Notes: a model not told the origin generated them from the letters alone. Shown: positions 50,090 to 60,887, counted from the first letter of the stretch. The stretch is 64,000 bases of DNA from Vibrio splendidus (GCF_001557875.1 NZ_LNRF01000007.1:62001-126000), one strand, 5' to 3'. Translations and numbers: made by a program.

Positions 50090-51301
50090 CTAAACTAGCG
50101 TAGCGATTGCTTTGTCTAGTTTTGATAAGCCTTCTTCAATTTCTTGTGTAGTAATAACCAGTGATGGCGTGAAACGAACCACGTTTGCACCCGCAACCAG
50201 TACCATCAAGCCTTGTTCGCCTGCTGCTACCAATACGTCACGTGCACGGCCTTGCCACTCTTCGTTAAGTGCAGCACCTAGTAGTAGGCCTTTACCACGA
50301 ACTTCACTGAAGATTTGGTACTTGTCGTTAATCTTAGCTAGACCATCGCGGAACAGAGCTTCACGCTCTTTCACGCCAGCTAATGTTTCAGGTTGGCTAC
50401 CCACATCAACAACCGCCTCAGCAACAGCACACGCCAGTGGGTTACCACCGTAAGTAGAACCGTGCGTACCAACTTTTAGATGTGTCGCGAGTTCAGTGGT
50501 CGTTAGCATTGCACCAATAGGGAAACCACCACCCAGAGATTTAGCCGTGCTTAGAATATCTGGTGTCACACCTAGGCCCTGGTAAGCATAAAAGTTACCG
50601 GTACGACCATTACCCGTTTGCACCTCATCAAAGATAAGCAGTGCATTGTGTTTATCACACAGTTCACGAACTGTGTTCACGAATTCAGACGTTGGAGAGA
50701 TGATACCGCCCTCGCCTTGCAGAGGTTCCATCATGATTGCACAAGTACGATCAGAGATGTGCGCTTCTAGCGCTGCAATATCGTTGTAAGGCAGGTGAGT
50801 CACATCGCCCGGTTTAGGACCGAAACCATCAGAGTAAGCTTCTTGACCACCAACCGTTACGGTAAAGAAAGTACGACCGTGGAAACCTTGTTTGAATGCA
50901 ATGATTTCAGATTTCTCAGGACCGTGAACATCCGCCGCCCAACGACGAGCTAGCTTCAATGCTGCTTCATTCGCTTCTGCGCCAGAGTTGGCAAAGAATA
51001 CTTTTTCTGCAAAACATACGTCGGTTAGCTTTTTCGCTAGACGCAGCGCAGGTTCGTTGGTCATCACGTTACTTAGGTGCCAAATCTTGTTTGCTTGCTC
51101 AGTAACTGCGTTAACCATTGCCGGGTGACAGTGACCCAAACAGCTCACAGCGATACCACCAGCAAAGTCGATATACTCTCGGCCTTGTTGGTCCCAAACG
51201 CGTGCGCCTTCCCCTTTTACTGGGATCATTTCCATTGGGTTATAACAAGGCACCATCACCTCATTAAACAGACTACGTTCTACTTTATTTTCCACTGTCA
51301 T
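50090..51301 (-). CDS. argD: Acetylornithine/succinylornithine aminotransferase
   Basis: The 403-aa class III PLP aminotransferase has [34 protein letters not shown] and the PLP lysine in [16 protein letters not shown]. Its position before astA-astD and after pabA suggests one enzyme serves both arginine synthesis (ArgD) and arginine breakdown (AstC). A sigma-70 promoter lies upstream. Substrate preference is not readable from sequence. Confidence 0.94.
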   Translation of the reverse strand: MTVENKVERSLFNEVMVPCYNPMEMIPVKGEGARVWDQQGREYIDFAGGIAVSCLGHCHPAMVNAVTEQANKIWHLSNVMTNEPALRLAKKLTDVCFAEKVFFANSGAEANEAALKLARRWAADVHGPEKSEIIAFKQGFHGRTFFTVTVGGQEAYSDGFGPKPGDVTHLPYNDIAALEAHISDRTCAIMMEPLQGEGGIISPTSEFVNTVRELCDKHNALLIFDEVQTGNGRTGNFYAYQGLGVTPDILSTAKSLGGGFPIGAMLTTTELATHLKVGTHGSTYGGNPLACAVAEAVVDVGSQPETLAGVKEREALFRDGLAKINDKYQIFSEVRGKGLLLGAALNEEWQGRARDVLVAAGEQGLMVLVAGANVVRFTPSLVITTQEIEEGLSKLDKAIATLV

Positions 51302-51765
51302 CGTACATTCCTTCTCGATACCGCAAGCTTCGCAAATAAGCGTAATGGTTCATAAGTGAGACAAAGATATTTTGTCTCGCCATAATCCCGCTGCAGCATT
51401 ATATTTACATTTAATTAACCTTTTCAATAGTAGATTATTCTTTAGCCATCCCTCACAACCAGCTAAACGTCACTACCTATGACTATTTATGCATCAATTA
51501 ATCTGTTTTATGAAGCTTTTTTTACCTAAACGTATGACTAGTAATAGCAAAGCCTTACTGGCACAGCGGTATATAGGGTTCGAGAGGAAATAACGCGAAT
51601 AATTTTGCATAGGCTAAAAACTTAGCGAAGCGAGAGAGAAATGTTATAAAAAGTGATCGGCGTCAGAGGGAGAGAGGCGTGTAAAGCCCGAATTTAAACG
51701 CTTAACGAATGGGCTGACAGGTTTAACTGGCTTATTTAGGCGGAGAAAGGGTCAAATTTAAACAC
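51302..51765 (-). other. Intergenic region upstream of argD
   Basis: This 464-bp AT-rich stretch lies between pabA and argD. Apart from the argD promoter at 51398-51427 I see no gene. A short AT-rich palindromic stretch near the promoter spacer could attract ArgR, but it does not match the ARG box well. Confidence 0.6.
51398..51427 (-). promoter_or_regulatory. argD-astA-astD promoter
   Basis: On the minus strand TTGAAA (51427-51422), an 18-bp spacer and a perfect TATAAT (51403-51398). It gives a leader of roughly 90 nt before argD. Confidence 0.7.
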
Positions 51766-52344
51766 TTAGCGTGCTAGGAAGTTAGCGAGAAGTTGGTGTC
51801 CTTGCTCTGTTTTAATCGATTCAGGGTGAAATTGCACCGCATCAATCGGCAAGGTTTTGTGTTGATAACCCATGATCTCATCCATGCTGCCATCTTCAAA
51901 CTCCGTCCAAGACGTCAGTTCAAAGCAATCTGGTAGCGTGCCATTTTTCACCACGAGTGAGTGGTAACGTGTCACGGTCAATGGGTTGTTCAATCCCTGA
52001 AAAACACTCTTGCCATTGTGGCGTATCGGAGAGGTTTTACCGTGCATCACTTGTCTGGCTCTCACCACTTCACCACCAAACACTTGGGCAATGGCTTGAT
52101 GACCAAGACACACTCCTAAGAGCGGCAGTTTACCAACGAAGTGTTCGATGACTTGTAGAGAAATGCCCGCATCATCCGGTGTACAAGGACCCGGCGAGAT
52201 AACAAGATGACTAGGATTTAGCGCTTCGATGCCCGCAATATCAATCTCATCGTTGCGAACAACTTTTACAGTTACCCCTAACTCACAGAAATACTGATAC
52301 AAGTTATAGGTAAAGGAGTCGTAGTTATCGATGATAAGTAACAT
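51766..52344 (-). CDS. pabA: Aminodeoxychorismate synthase, glutamine amidotransferase subunit
   Basis: The start is set at [20 protein letters not shown] (192 aa), the conserved N-terminus; the open frame extends 20 codons further. The triad is visible as the Cys in [17 protein letters not shown] and the His/Glu in [10 protein letters not shown]. With PabB it makes 4-amino-4-deoxychorismate for folate. It adjoins argD as in E. coli. In some bacteria this subunit also serves tryptophan synthesis. Confidence 0.93.
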   Translation of the reverse strand: MLLIIDNYDSFTYNLYQYFCELGVTVKVVRNDEIDIAGIEALNPSHLVISPGPCTPDDAGISLQVIEHFVGKLPLLGVCLGHQAIAQVFGGEVVRARQVMHGKTSPIRHNGKSVFQGLNNPLTVTRYHSLVVKNGTLPDCFELTSWTEFEDGSMDEIMGYQHKTLPIDAVQFHPESIKTEQGHQLLANFLAR

Positions 52345-52445
52345 GGGTCGAAATCGTTTGCTAAATACTAAAGGATTGGGAGATATAGGGGCGGTATTGT
52401 GCAATACCCATAGCGAAAGGCAAGTGGAAACTGCATTTCGCTAAT

Positions 52446-52475
52446 AATTAAGGCCAACCTAAGTTGACCTTAATT
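52446..52475 (-). terminator. Nuclease-gene terminator
   Basis: A 13-bp stem (52446-52458 with 52463-52475). The single imperfect pair is a G-U on the minus strand but a C-A mismatch on the plus strand, which indicates it works for the minus-strand nuclease gene. The U-run is weak. Confidence 0.7.
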
Positions 52476-52544
52476 GTTTACAGATAGCCTTAAGTTATCT
52501 GAATTGGCTTGCTTGTATGGCTTGCCAATCTACAGACGATTTAG

Positions 52545-55139
52545 CTACTTGCGACGACGCCACATTGCTAGGCCAAACAATGACATCAATGCACCCAAGC
52601 CGAATGAACCGCCGACTCTTAGCTCAAGAACCGCAGGATCATGATCCGATGAACGGAAGTGATCTTGGTACTTAGGCAGATCGCCTTTGTACTCTTCGTT
52701 GTAGTCAAACAACGTCGATTCGCCACCGTTAATGTGCCAGTCAGTTGCATCCACAACCATGTCTTTCAGGCTGTCGCTGATCAACAGGTGATCCAGTGCG
52801 CCCACTTCGTCATTGTATGAGTAGCTCCAGCTGTCTGGGTGCTTTTGAGCCACAGCATTAATGTAACCGTAGTTCTTAGTAATCACCGCGCCGTTATCAC
52901 CAAACTGTTCAACACCATCAATGTAAGTGTTACGAGCCGCTTTGATTTGCTTACCGTATTTCTCTTCAGAGTAATCGGTTAGCACCAGCATTGGATCTTC
53001 CATGCCGTACGAGTTCATATCACCCAGGATCACTTTGTGACCTTTGATACCATCGAGCGCTTCACCCAGTGCCACCGCCGCAGCTACGCGGAAGTTCTCA
53101 CATGAGCCTTGCTTGTCGGCATCAACACCACCTTGACCACCCTGTTCAACCGGTGCTGCATCTTCCCAACACTTAGAGCCTTTAGATTTAAAGTGGTTAA
53201 TCGCTACGGTCAGTTTCTCTTTGGTACCTTTGACCTTGAAGGTTGGCGCTAATGAGTCACGCTGGTAGTTCTTACCGTCCTCAATCACCTTACCTGAATC
53301 GTCTAACACCTCTGGTGCTTGTTGGCTTGGCATCGCGATAACGCGGCTGTCTTTTAGCTTAACTACCTTCTTACGGTAAATAACACCGGTTGTGATTACG
53401 TCAGTACCAATCGAGTCCATCTCGTCGGTTACGCCATCTTCATTTGAATCAACAGCGACAAACGTATAACGGTCTTTCTTACGCTCAATGCGATCATTCA
53501 GCTGGTTAACAAGCTGTTGAATGGCAGAACCTTCACCAAAGCCGTTGTTCTCAATTTCCATCAAACCAATGATGTCAGCGTCTAGACGAAGAATCGCGTT
53601 CACAATCTTATCTTGCTGCATTTCAAACTCAGTAATGGTGTTCGCGCCACGGTTGTTGCCGTGCTGGTTCGCGTCACCGCCAAATGGAGAGTTGAAGTAG
53701 TTCAGTACATTGAAGGTCGCGATACGTAGGTCACCTTCATCCATATCTGGCTTGTCAGTACGTGGGTCGTTACGAACGAAGTTTTCAGCCGAGATCTGGT
53801 TAGTCGCAATTAAACGGTACTCACCGTAGCTGTAAGTCAACACACCTTCTAGGCCAACAATGGTGTCATCGATACGGATGTAGTCTTCGGTCGAACCATC
53901 TTGGTCAATGTCGGTACGACCAAAATCTGGATAAAAAGGAACTTGGCCATCACCCGCTTTTTGATCCGTTTCTACGAAAAGACGACGATCAGCGTTATCT
54001 TCTGTTTGCTGTTTCGCTTCATCAGAACCTGCGGCGAAAAGCTGGTTCGGTTGCATGTTGATACGCTCATGGGCCAATACCATGTTGTTACGACGACCTG
54101 CGTAGTCATAACCAAAGGTACGCGTCACACGCATATCAAGCGCTTCGGTTGTTTTCACCAACATGCCTTCGTAGCGTTCAAGCGTTGCAGCGAAGTTCTC
54201 ATCACTGTCTAGCGCTTCAATCGCCGTCGCTTCAGGGGCTTGTTGTTCGCCCTGCTTTAGCGATTGGTTATTTTCAACTTTAAGCTGAGTGTGGCTGTAG
54301 TATTCTTGAACCTTACCTTTCACACACACCACATCACCCGCAACTAAATCTGAGCTTGACTGGTTAGTGTGAATAAATAGACCTTCAGAGGTACTTGAAT
54401 TGAAGTCATCCTCAATCGCTTGCAGATAGAAGCCTTTGGTTAGGCCAGTAGTCACTGCGCTAACTACACCTTTTACGAAGTATTCATCGTCGGTGATGTA
54501 CGGGTAGCCATCGATGAACGGTGATGTTGCACCCTCGCCTTGGATCTCTTGAATGGTGGTAAATACCGGATCTGAGCCATCTTCTGTACAAGTAAAGGCT
54601 TCTGGCAGCTCAACACTGTCTAGTGAACCTAGCCCTTCAATACTGTCTTTTGGTAGCGATACCCATTGTGAAGCATCAAACGTCGCAGAAGGTGTTTGTG
54701 TCGCACGAACCAAAGTAACATCTTTGCCCCAGTCCACATCGCCCATCAAACCAACAACATCATGCACCGAACCATCTGCATTCAAGATAGCTAGCGGGTC
54801 GTCACCATTATGATTAGCCAATGAAGCATTTAGAATGTCAGCGACCGCCTTAATCTCATCACTAGCACTGGTATGAGCAACAACAAGCACCTCACCGGGC
54901 GCCAAAACGTGGCCATCTAAAGGTAAAGTGGCGCCCCATGATCCGTTGCCATTGGCAGACTTCGCCAGTGAGTAACCATCTAAGTTAATGCTGCTACCGC
55001 CGTTATTGGCGATCTCAACCGCTTTGTTGTAGCTGCCGCCTTCCACATATTGTGAAATAAACAAATCAGCGTGTGCGCTTGTGGTCAACAAGCTACCAAT
55101 TGCCACTGCTAGCAATGAAGGTTTGTGTAAAAGAGCCAT
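52545..55139 (-). CDS. xds: Large extracellular nuclease (Xds/ExeM type) with GlyGly-CTERM
   Basis: The 864-aa secreted DNase starts at the ATG at 55139 (AGG 8 bases upstream; a GTG three codons earlier is in frame). In order: signal peptide ending AHA, lamin-tail domain (about 24-160), OB-like region (about 210-310), and an endonuclease/exonuclease/phosphatase domain (about 470-830; DLRIATFNVLNYF, LMEIENNG, NHFKSKG, DMNSYG, SDHDP). The C-terminus is GGSFGLGALMSLFGLAMWRR, a GlyGly-CTERM tail processed by rhombosortase in type II secretion. It scavenges or clears extracellular DNA. Confidence 0.9.
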   Translation of the reverse strand: MALLHKPSLLAVAIGSLLTTSAHADLFISQYVEGGSYNKAVEIANNGGSSINLDGYSLAKSANGNGSWGATLPLDGHVLAPGEVLVVAHTSASDEIKAVADILNASLANHNGDDPLAILNADGSVHDVVGLMGDVDWGKDVTLVRATQTPSATFDASQWVSLPKDSIEGLGSLDSVELPEAFTCTEDGSDPVFTTIQEIQGEGATSPFIDGYPYITDDEYFVKGVVSAVTTGLTKGFYLQAIEDDFNSSTSEGLFIHTNQSSSDLVAGDVVCVKGKVQEYYSHTQLKVENNQSLKQGEQQAPEATAIEALDSDENFAATLERYEGMLVKTTEALDMRVTRTFGYDYAGRRNNMVLAHERINMQPNQLFAAGSDEAKQQTEDNADRRLFVETDQKAGDGQVPFYPDFGRTDIDQDGSTEDYIRIDDTIVGLEGVLTYSYGEYRLIATNQISAENFVRNDPRTDKPDMDEGDLRIATFNVLNYFNSPFGGDANQHGNNRGANTITEFEMQQDKIVNAILRLDADIIGLMEIENNGFGEGSAIQQLVNQLNDRIERKKDRYTFVAVDSNEDGVTDEMDSIGTDVITTGVIYRKKVVKLKDSRVIAMPSQQAPEVLDDSGKVIEDGKNYQRDSLAPTFKVKGTKEKLTVAINHFKSKGSKCWEDAAPVEQGGQGGVDADKQGSCENFRVAAAVALGEALDGIKGHKVILGDMNSYGMEDPMLVLTDYSEEKYGKQIKAARNTYIDGVEQFGDNGAVITKNYGYINAVAQKHPDSWSYSYNDEVGALDHLLISDSLKDMVVDATDWHINGGESTLFDYNEEYKGDLPKYQDHFRSSDHDPAVLELRVGGSFGLGALMSLFGLAMWRRRK

Positions 55140-55524
55140 CCGTTTCACCTGAGTTCATTGATTTATAGTCACTGCCATCTATGGGCAGTCATGTATTTTG
55201 TGGTAACTATCAGGTTTATTTATGAAAGGAATAAGTCAGTTGGCAAGAAAATGAGGAACTTATCACTTTGGAATCATCAATTGTTTGGCACGTTATATAT
55301 TTCCAACATATATAGAAATGAGTATGAATTTATAAAGTTCAGAAGTGCTGAATAAGATCACCTGCACAGCATTAATATGATGGATATGCTAGTCAGATAC
55401 TGCGTAAATTATCAATTCAAACAAGGGGGTTTCGAGGAAGGTAAATGGAATGGGCATTAAAAAGCCCAAAGTAAACAAAAGCTACTTTGGGCTCAAATTT
55501 TCAAGCGAGTCGTGTTAGTTCACC
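55140..55524. other. Intergenic region between the nuclease gene and trpS
   Basis: This 385-bp AT-rich gap should hold the nuclease promoter (minus strand) and the trpS terminator at 55457-55493. I see no gene, RNA or repeat in it; the short open stretches lack ribosome sites and family resemblance. Confidence 0.6.
55457..55493 (-). terminator. trpS terminator
   Basis: agcccaaagta (55463-55473) pairs perfectly with tactttgggct (55483-55493), followed by UUUUAA on the minus strand. Confidence 0.88.
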
Positions 55525-56541
55525 CTATGGGCGAGTAACAAAACCTACTGCTTCGTATGCTTTTTTCAGTGTTACTGCAGCACGCTCAGACGCTTTTTCA
55601 GCACCCGCTTTCATTACTGCATCCATGTAAGCACGGTCAGCACGGATACGGTGGTATTCAGCTTGAATCGGCTCAAGCATCTCAACTAATGCTGCGCCTA
55701 CATCTTTCTTGAATGGACCGTACATCTCAACACCTTGGTATTGCGCTTCGATCTCTTCAAACGTTTTACCTGTCGCTGCTGAGTAAAGACCCATTAGGTT
55801 AGAGATACCCGCTTTGTTTTCCCAATCGTGAGCAATACGTGGCGGTGTTTCTGCATCAGTTTGCGCTTTGTTGATCTTCTTGATGATCGACTTAGGCTCT
55901 TCTAACAGAGTAATCACGTTCTTACGGTTATCATCCGACTTAGACATCTTCTTAGTCGCATCTTGCAGGCTCATTACACGTGCATTCACTGTTGGAATGT
56001 AAGGTTCTGGCACTTGGAAGATTGGCGTTTCAGGACCGTAGATGTTGTTGAAACGAGTTGCGATATCACGCGCTAGCTCTAGGTGTTGTTTCTGGTCACT
56101 ACCTACTGGCACTTGGTGAGCACCGTAAAGCAGGATGTCTGCAGCCATCAACACTGGGTAGTCGTATAGGCCTACGTTTACGTCGTTTGAGTGACGTGCA
56201 GACTTATCTTTAAACTGAGTCATACGGCTCAGTTCACCCATTTGCGTGTAGCAGTTAAGAAGCCAACCAAGTTGAGCATGCTCTGGTACGTGTGACTGAA
56301 CAAATAGCGTGCTCTTCTTTGGATCAACACCGACAGCAAGACAGATTGCGAGTGCGTCTAGAGTCGCTTCATGCAGTGCTTTCGGGTCTTGGCGAACCGT
56401 AATTGCGTGAAGGTCTACAACACAGTATTGGCAATCGTAATCATCTTGCATCTGTTGCCATTGACGTAGAGCACCCAAGTAGTTACCGATACTTAGTTCA
56501 CCAGATGGTTGAACACCACTCAATACGATGGGCTTGCTCAT
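55525..56541 (-). CDS. trpS: Tryptophanyl-tRNA synthetase
   Basis: The 338-aa class I synthetase has the HIGH-equivalent in [17 protein letters not shown] (about 8-24) and the loop KKMSKSDDN (around 194-202). It charges tRNA-Trp. It follows gph, with a hairpin terminator between, in the conserved dam-rpe-gph-trpS order. Confidence 0.98.
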   Translation of the reverse strand: MSKPIVLSGVQPSGELSIGNYLGALRQWQQMQDDYDCQYCVVDLHAITVRQDPKALHEATLDALAICLAVGVDPKKSTLFVQSHVPEHAQLGWLLNCYTQMGELSRMTQFKDKSARHSNDVNVGLYDYPVLMAADILLYGAHQVPVGSDQKQHLELARDIATRFNNIYGPETPIFQVPEPYIPTVNARVMSLQDATKKMSKSDDNRKNVITLLEEPKSIIKKINKAQTDAETPPRIAHDWENKAGISNLMGLYSAATGKTFEEIEAQYQGVEMYGPFKKDVGAALVEMLEPIQAEYHRIRADRAYMDAVMKAGAEKASERAAVTLKKAYEAVGFVTRP

Positions 56542-56602
56542 GGTTTTAATTCCTTTGCTTATTCGCTAAGTTTATTGAACGCTTAGCTTCTTAACTTAAA
56601 TA

Positions 56603-56634
56603 TAGAAAAGCCGCACAGCTCTTTCTGCGCGGCT
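56603..56634 (-). terminator. Terminator between gph and trpS
   Basis: agccgcacag (56609-56618) pairs with ctgcgcggct (56625-56634); the one non-Watson-Crick pair is a G-U on the minus strand, again indicating minus-strand use. A short U-tract follows. Confidence 0.75.
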
Positions 56635-56692
56635 CATCCAGTGTACTCATTGATAAGTATTTTGCTAGTGGGTTAGCTAACTTTTGTCCGCT

Positions 56693-57379
56693 TTATGCTG
56701 AAACTAGAACGACATCTAGTAATTGAGCAACGTTATCCGCCACATAGTCAGGGTTTGATGCTGAAATTGGCTCACCGTGATTGTAGCCATAAGTCAGACC
56801 AAACGAGTGGCAACCCGCATTCTTAGCCGCTTTGATGTCGTTGCTTGAATCACCAACCATCAACATCTCTTCCGCTTTAACGTTGTGCTTTTCTAGCAAC
56901 CAGTTCAGCGCTACTGGATTCGGTTTTTTCTCTGGGAAAGAGTCGCCGCCTAAAACATCAACAAAGTACTTATCGATACCGTGTTGCGCCAGAACGTCGG
57001 GTACAAACTTCGATGGTTTGTTGGTCACAAGCGCCATAGTGAAACCCGCATTATGCAGCTCTGCCAGCGTCTCTTTTACTGATGGGTAAAGGTGGCTCAG
57101 CTTGTGGCCGCCCTGCTCGTAGAAATCATCAAACAAGATGCGTGCTTTCTTCAGCAGCTCAGGATCTAGGCTTGGATCAACAGTTAGGTTACGGCTGAGT
57201 GAACGCCCGATAAGCACGTCAGCACCATTGCCAACATAGTCGCGAACTTGTTCTTCACTCACTGAAGGGAAACCCAGCTCCTGACAAGCTTGGTCAGCGG
57301 CGACAGCTAAATCAGGCACGCTGTCTAACAAGGTTCCATCCAAATCAAAGGCGATCAGTTTTATTGAGCTTAATGACAT
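56693..57379 (-). CDS. gph: Phosphoglycolate phosphatase
   Basis: The 228-aa HAD phosphatase has DLDGTLLDS (about 12-20), VTNKPSKF and MVGDSSNDIKAAKNAG. It removes phosphoglycolate formed during repair of oxidised DNA ends. It lies after rpe, separated by a terminator. Confidence 0.95.
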   Translation of the reverse strand: MSLSSIKLIAFDLDGTLLDSVPDLAVAADQACQELGFPSVSEEQVRDYVGNGADVLIGRSLSRNLTVDPSLDPELLKKARILFDDFYEQGGHKLSHLYPSVKETLAELHNAGFTMALVTNKPSKFVPDVLAQHGIDKYFVDVLGGDSFPEKKPNPVALNWLLEKHNVKAEEMLMVGDSSNDIKAAKNAGCHSFGLTYGYNHGEPISASNPDYVADNVAQLLDVVLVSA

Positions 57380-57426
57380 CTTACTTTCCTATTAATTATA
57401 TTCGTCTCATGTGTTGAGCTATAAGA

Positions 57427-57454
57427 CGTAAAAAAGGGGCCAATGAGCCCCTTT
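57427..57454 (-). terminator. rpe terminator
   Basis: aaaggggc (57433-57440) pairs with gcccctttt-side bases 57447-57454; the A-run gives U6 on the minus strand. Confidence 0.85.
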
Positions 57455-57496
57455 ATCTAAATTTTTGATTTTAGGTCAATGACCCTAGTTCTACTT

Positions 57497-58171
57497 TTAT
57501 GCGTTAACTTTTGCAAGCTCTGCACGCATCTCATCAATCACTTCTTTGTAATCAGGTTGATTGAAGATAGCTGAACCAGCAACGAACATGTCTGCACCCG
57601 CTTCTGCGATTTCACGGATGTTATCCACCTTCACGCCGCCATCAATCTCAAGGCGAATGTCACGACCTGATTCGTCAATTAGCTTACGAACAGCACGTAG
57701 TTTATCTAGCGTGTGAGGAATGAAAGATTGACCGCCGAAGCCAGGGTTCACAGACATTAGTAGAATCATGTCTACTTTGTCCATGATGTAATCTAGGCAA
57801 GAAAGCGGTGTTGCAGGGTTAAGAACCACACCCGCTTTACAACCGTGCTCTTTGATGAGCTGTAGAGTGCGATCGATGTGCTCTGAAGCTTCAACGTGGA
57901 AGGTAATCATTGATGCGCCCGCTTTTGCAAACTCAGGAACAATACTGTCCACAGGCTTAACCATAAGGTGAACATCGATAGGAGCAGTAATACCGTAGTC
58001 GCGCAGCGCTTTACAAATAGGCGCGCCAAAAGTCAGGTTAGGTACGTAGTGGTTGTCCATCACATCGAAGTGCACAACATCAGCACCAGCTGCGAGTACT
58101 TTTTCTACGTCTTCACCAAGACGAGCAAAATCTGCAGACAAAATCGATGGAGCGATTAGAAAATCTTTCAT
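57497..58171 (-). CDS. rpe: Ribulose-phosphate 3-epimerase
   Basis: The 224-aa TIM-barrel enzyme has [45 protein letters not shown] and [11 protein letters not shown], which include the two catalytic Asp residues and metal ligands. It interconverts ribulose 5-phosphate and xylulose 5-phosphate. It lies between dam and gph. Confidence 0.98.
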   Translation of the reverse strand: MKDFLIAPSILSADFARLGEDVEKVLAAGADVVHFDVMDNHYVPNLTFGAPICKALRDYGITAPIDVHLMVKPVDSIVPEFAKAGASMITFHVEASEHIDRTLQLIKEHGCKAGVVLNPATPLSCLDYIMDKVDMILLMSVNPGFGGQSFIPHTLDKLRAVRKLIDESGRDIRLEIDGGVKVDNIREIAEAGADMFVAGSAIFNQPDYKEVIDEMRAELAKVNA

Positions 58172-58375
58172 ACCAAACCTCTTAAGAGTGAGTAAATTAC
58201 GAATGTCACCGTCTTAGTGATATCTCATACACAAATACAAGACTCAAGCCCAAGACTATTTGGTGTGCAATTCTACCTAAGCACCTAAGCAGATCCTAGC
58301 AGTTCGAAAGATTAGTTTAAGAAAGTATCCGTTGGTCACTCAATTTAATGAGTTTGGCGGCTGTTCTGACCAGAA

Positions 58376-59221
58376 CTATTCCGCTGATGTGTGTTGCTGG
58401 TTTTTCTCTTTATGGAAAAGCGCCAGCAGCTCATCAACTTTATTACGCCCAGCGCCATTACGGCTGATGGTGCGTTTCACCTTGACCACGTTTAACTCAG
58501 CACCATGATATAAGCGACGCGTTAGTGTCGTATCGTGGTTTGAAATCAAAACAGGAATACCACGCTCCATTGCTGCTTTTTCAGCAACATCCGCCAATGC
58601 AGCTTGGTCATCTAAGCTAAAGCCATTACCTGCGTATGAGGTAAAGTTAGCCGTGTTCGACAACGGTGCGTATGGAGGATCGCAGTAAACCACACAGCCT
58701 TTGCGCGCGCGGCTAAAGGTTTCATGGTATCCCTCACAGACGAAGGTGGCCTTTTTCGCTTTCTCGGCAAAAAACTCCAGCTCGGCTTCTGGGAAGTAAG
58801 GTTTTTTGTAAGAACCAAATGGGACGTTAAAGCCGCCCTTCTTGTTGTAACGACATAGGCCATTAAAGCCAAATCGATTCATATACAAGAAAGCCAACGA
58901 ACGATACATGACGTTATCTGTACCATTGAACTCAGCGCGAATATCTAAGAAGGCTTCTTTGCGGTTGTTCTCAGGACAGAACCAGCGCTTCGCTTCCGTG
59001 ATATAAGTTTCAGGATCGGTTTTAAGTAGGTTGTACAGGTTGATAAGATCGGGGTTGATATCTGCAAGCAGGTACTGTTCAAAGTCAGTATTCAGAAATA
59101 CTGAGCCGGCACCGACAAACGGTTCTACCAATTTACGAGCAGGTGGCAGGTGACGTTGGATGTCTTCAACTAGGCCATATTTACCACCAGCCCATTTTAG
59201 AAAGGCACGCTGCTTTTTCAT
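58376..59221 (-). CDS. dam: DNA adenine methyltransferase Dam
   Basis: The 281-aa enzyme has the AdoMet motif FVGAGSVFLN (35-44) and the catalytic DPPY at 181-184, in the alpha-class order. It methylates GATC adenine for mismatch repair and replication timing; in Vibrio it is needed for chromosome II replication. Located between damX and rpe as in enterics. Confidence 0.97.
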   Translation of the reverse strand: MKKQRAFLKWAGGKYGLVEDIQRHLPPARKLVEPFVGAGSVFLNTDFEQYLLADINPDLINLYNLLKTDPETYITEAKRWFCPENNRKEAFLDIRAEFNGTDNVMYRSLAFLYMNRFGFNGLCRYNKKGGFNVPFGSYKKPYFPEAELEFFAEKAKKATFVCEGYHETFSRARKGCVVYCDPPYAPLSNTANFTSYAGNGFSLDDQAALADVAEKAAMERGIPVLISNHDTTLTRRLYHGAELNVVKVKRTISRNGAGRNKVDELLALFHKEKNQQHTSAE

Positions 59222-59290
59222 TTACTGCTCTATCTATCAACTCAAAAATAAGGCTGCGGAATGTAACATATTTTGAGGCTAAGCTCAGGG

Positions 59291-60808
59291 TTATTTCGCA
59301 CGTTCTATCTCTCGATGCACTTGATTCATCGATTTTGCCCAAGGTTCCAACTGTTGAAGGGGTTTTGATAACGCACTTACCGCGTCTCGCGCCACTTGAA
59401 TCGTTGGGTAATCTTGATAAGTGATGATAAACCACTTGGTGTCGTTACGAAGTGTTGGGTAAATACGAACCTTGTTCTCAAGGTCATATTCTTCAATGAA
59501 GGATTGCACATCCTCCAATGAGGTCATCGCACTCAACTGCAAGGTATACGCGCGCGGCGAGATAGCTTGTAACTCTTCACGAGCAAATGAGAAGGTAATC
59601 TTTTTAGTCGGCGGTGTTGAATCAGTTAGATCTGATTCTTCATCAACTGTTGGTTGTGGTTCGGCTTGTGCTGCATCAGGTTGCGCGCTAGCCGCTGCCT
59701 CTGTATTTTCCTCAACAGCCGCATCAATCGCGCTGGTATCGGCACTTTCAGGCTTATCATCAAGCAGAGCATCAACCACGTCAGAGGTGATCACAACGCG
59801 TTGCTGATCTTGTTCCACTTCCCCAACACTCGCGGTATCTTCAACGACAGTTGGCGGCAAAGATGAGCTATCGTCGTCAGCGCCTTGGTAACTCATGTCA
59901 GCTTCGGTTTCAGAATCTACCATTCCGTCGATACCAGCTTGCTCGGTACCACTTTCCACTTCAAAAGTTGGGATAGCTGTCTGTTCAATCGGTGCGATAA
60001 GCGACTGCGCTTTATCGTCTGGTGTTGGCTGACTGAACATCCACCAATAGCCGCCACCAATTAAAACCAACAACAAGGCCACCACAATCGCGATATTGAT
60101 CGGTGAGCCAATAATTGAGCGAATAATAATCCTTTTTTCCACTTTCAATTCTCCTAAAGCCATTAACTCACCGGGCAGAGGTTGCGCTTTACTAAACGCA
60201 CGTCGCACGCGAGTTTCAGACTCATCATCAACATATCGAATCACCAGTGATTCAAAGAAATGTTCAGCTTCTGGTTGCGAAAGGTCATCGATCTCGAGAT
60301 CGATAGGCTTGTGTTGTTGACCGTAACTCAAACGCGTTAATAACGTATCTAAGTGGCCAGGTTCCGAGAAGAGAACGATATTGATCGTCCATTGAGGGTT
60401 TGATTGAGCTTCCAGTACCAACATCCATAATTCGGATACCAATAGCTCAGAAAGTCGTTGGGCATCATCAACGACGATAACCACATTACACGGCTCTCCA
60501 TCCAGTAACCTAGTCAGGCTATCTGATAAAGAATCATGTTGATTAAACAGGGGATCAGAAACAATTTGGCTAAGAATAAGCGCGCGGCATTGTTGATCGT
60601 CTTGGCTTGGATGACAAAGCAGTAAACACTGATTTTTTTCTGTCGACCATGCTTCAAGATAACGCTGAGCTAACCAAGATCGGCCAGAGCCAGCTTTGCC
60701 AGCCACCGTCACAAGGTTTGAACCAAAGTTAGTCAAAAGCTGTAAGCGCTCTAGCAGCTCAACTTGAGATTCTAACTCTAATACTCTTAATTCATGAGCC
60801 AAACTCAT
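59291..60808 (-). CDS. damX: DamX-like division protein with AAA and SPOR domains
   Basis: The 505-aa protein has an N-terminal AAA ATPase region (Walker A VAGKAGSGRSWLA near 36-48; Walker B VVIVVDDAQ), a transmembrane segment at about 237-257, a long acidic, low-complexity linker and a C-terminal SPOR domain (YTLQLSAMTSLEDVQSFIEE) that binds denuded septal peptidoglycan. It carries an ATPase domain that E. coli DamX lacks in complete form, a layout common in Vibrio. Confidence 0.9.
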   Translation of the reverse strand: MSLAHELRVLELESQVELLERLQLLTNFGSNLVTVAGKAGSGRSWLAQRYLEAWSTEKNQCLLLCHPSQDDQQCRALILSQIVSDPLFNQHDSLSDSLTRLLDGEPCNVVIVVDDAQRLSELLVSELWMLVLEAQSNPQWTINIVLFSEPGHLDTLLTRLSYGQQHKPIDLEIDDLSQPEAEHFFESLVIRYVDDESETRVRRAFSKAQPLPGELMALGELKVEKRIIIRSIIGSPINIAIVVALLLVLIGGGYWWMFSQPTPDDKAQSLIAPIEQTAIPTFEVESGTEQAGIDGMVDSETEADMSYQGADDDSSSLPPTVVEDTASVGEVEQDQQRVVITSDVVDALLDDKPESADTSAIDAAVEENTEAAASAQPDAAQAEPQPTVDEESDLTDSTPPTKKITFSFAREELQAISPRAYTLQLSAMTSLEDVQSFIEEYDLENKVRIYPTLRNDTKWFIITYQDYPTIQVARDAVSALSKPLQQLEPWAKSMNQVHREIERAK

Positions 60809-60849
60809 TGGGGATCCCTACTGATAAGATCGATCAGTAAAACGCTTCA

Positions 60850-60874
60850 GTTGCCTAGAGTTTAGCTAGGCAAC
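60850..60874 (-). promoter_or_regulatory. Hairpin between aroB and damX
   Basis: gttgcctag (60850-60858) pairs perfectly with ctaggcaac (60866-60874), with a 7-nt loop. No U-run follows, so it is not a standard terminator; it may mark an mRNA processing or stability site. Confidence 0.5.
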
Positions 60875-60887
60875 CTCACAACCAAAT

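Noticed and set aside
51398..51500. ARG box for ArgR upstream of argD
   Set aside because: AT-rich palindromic stretches are present but match the ARG consensus poorly.
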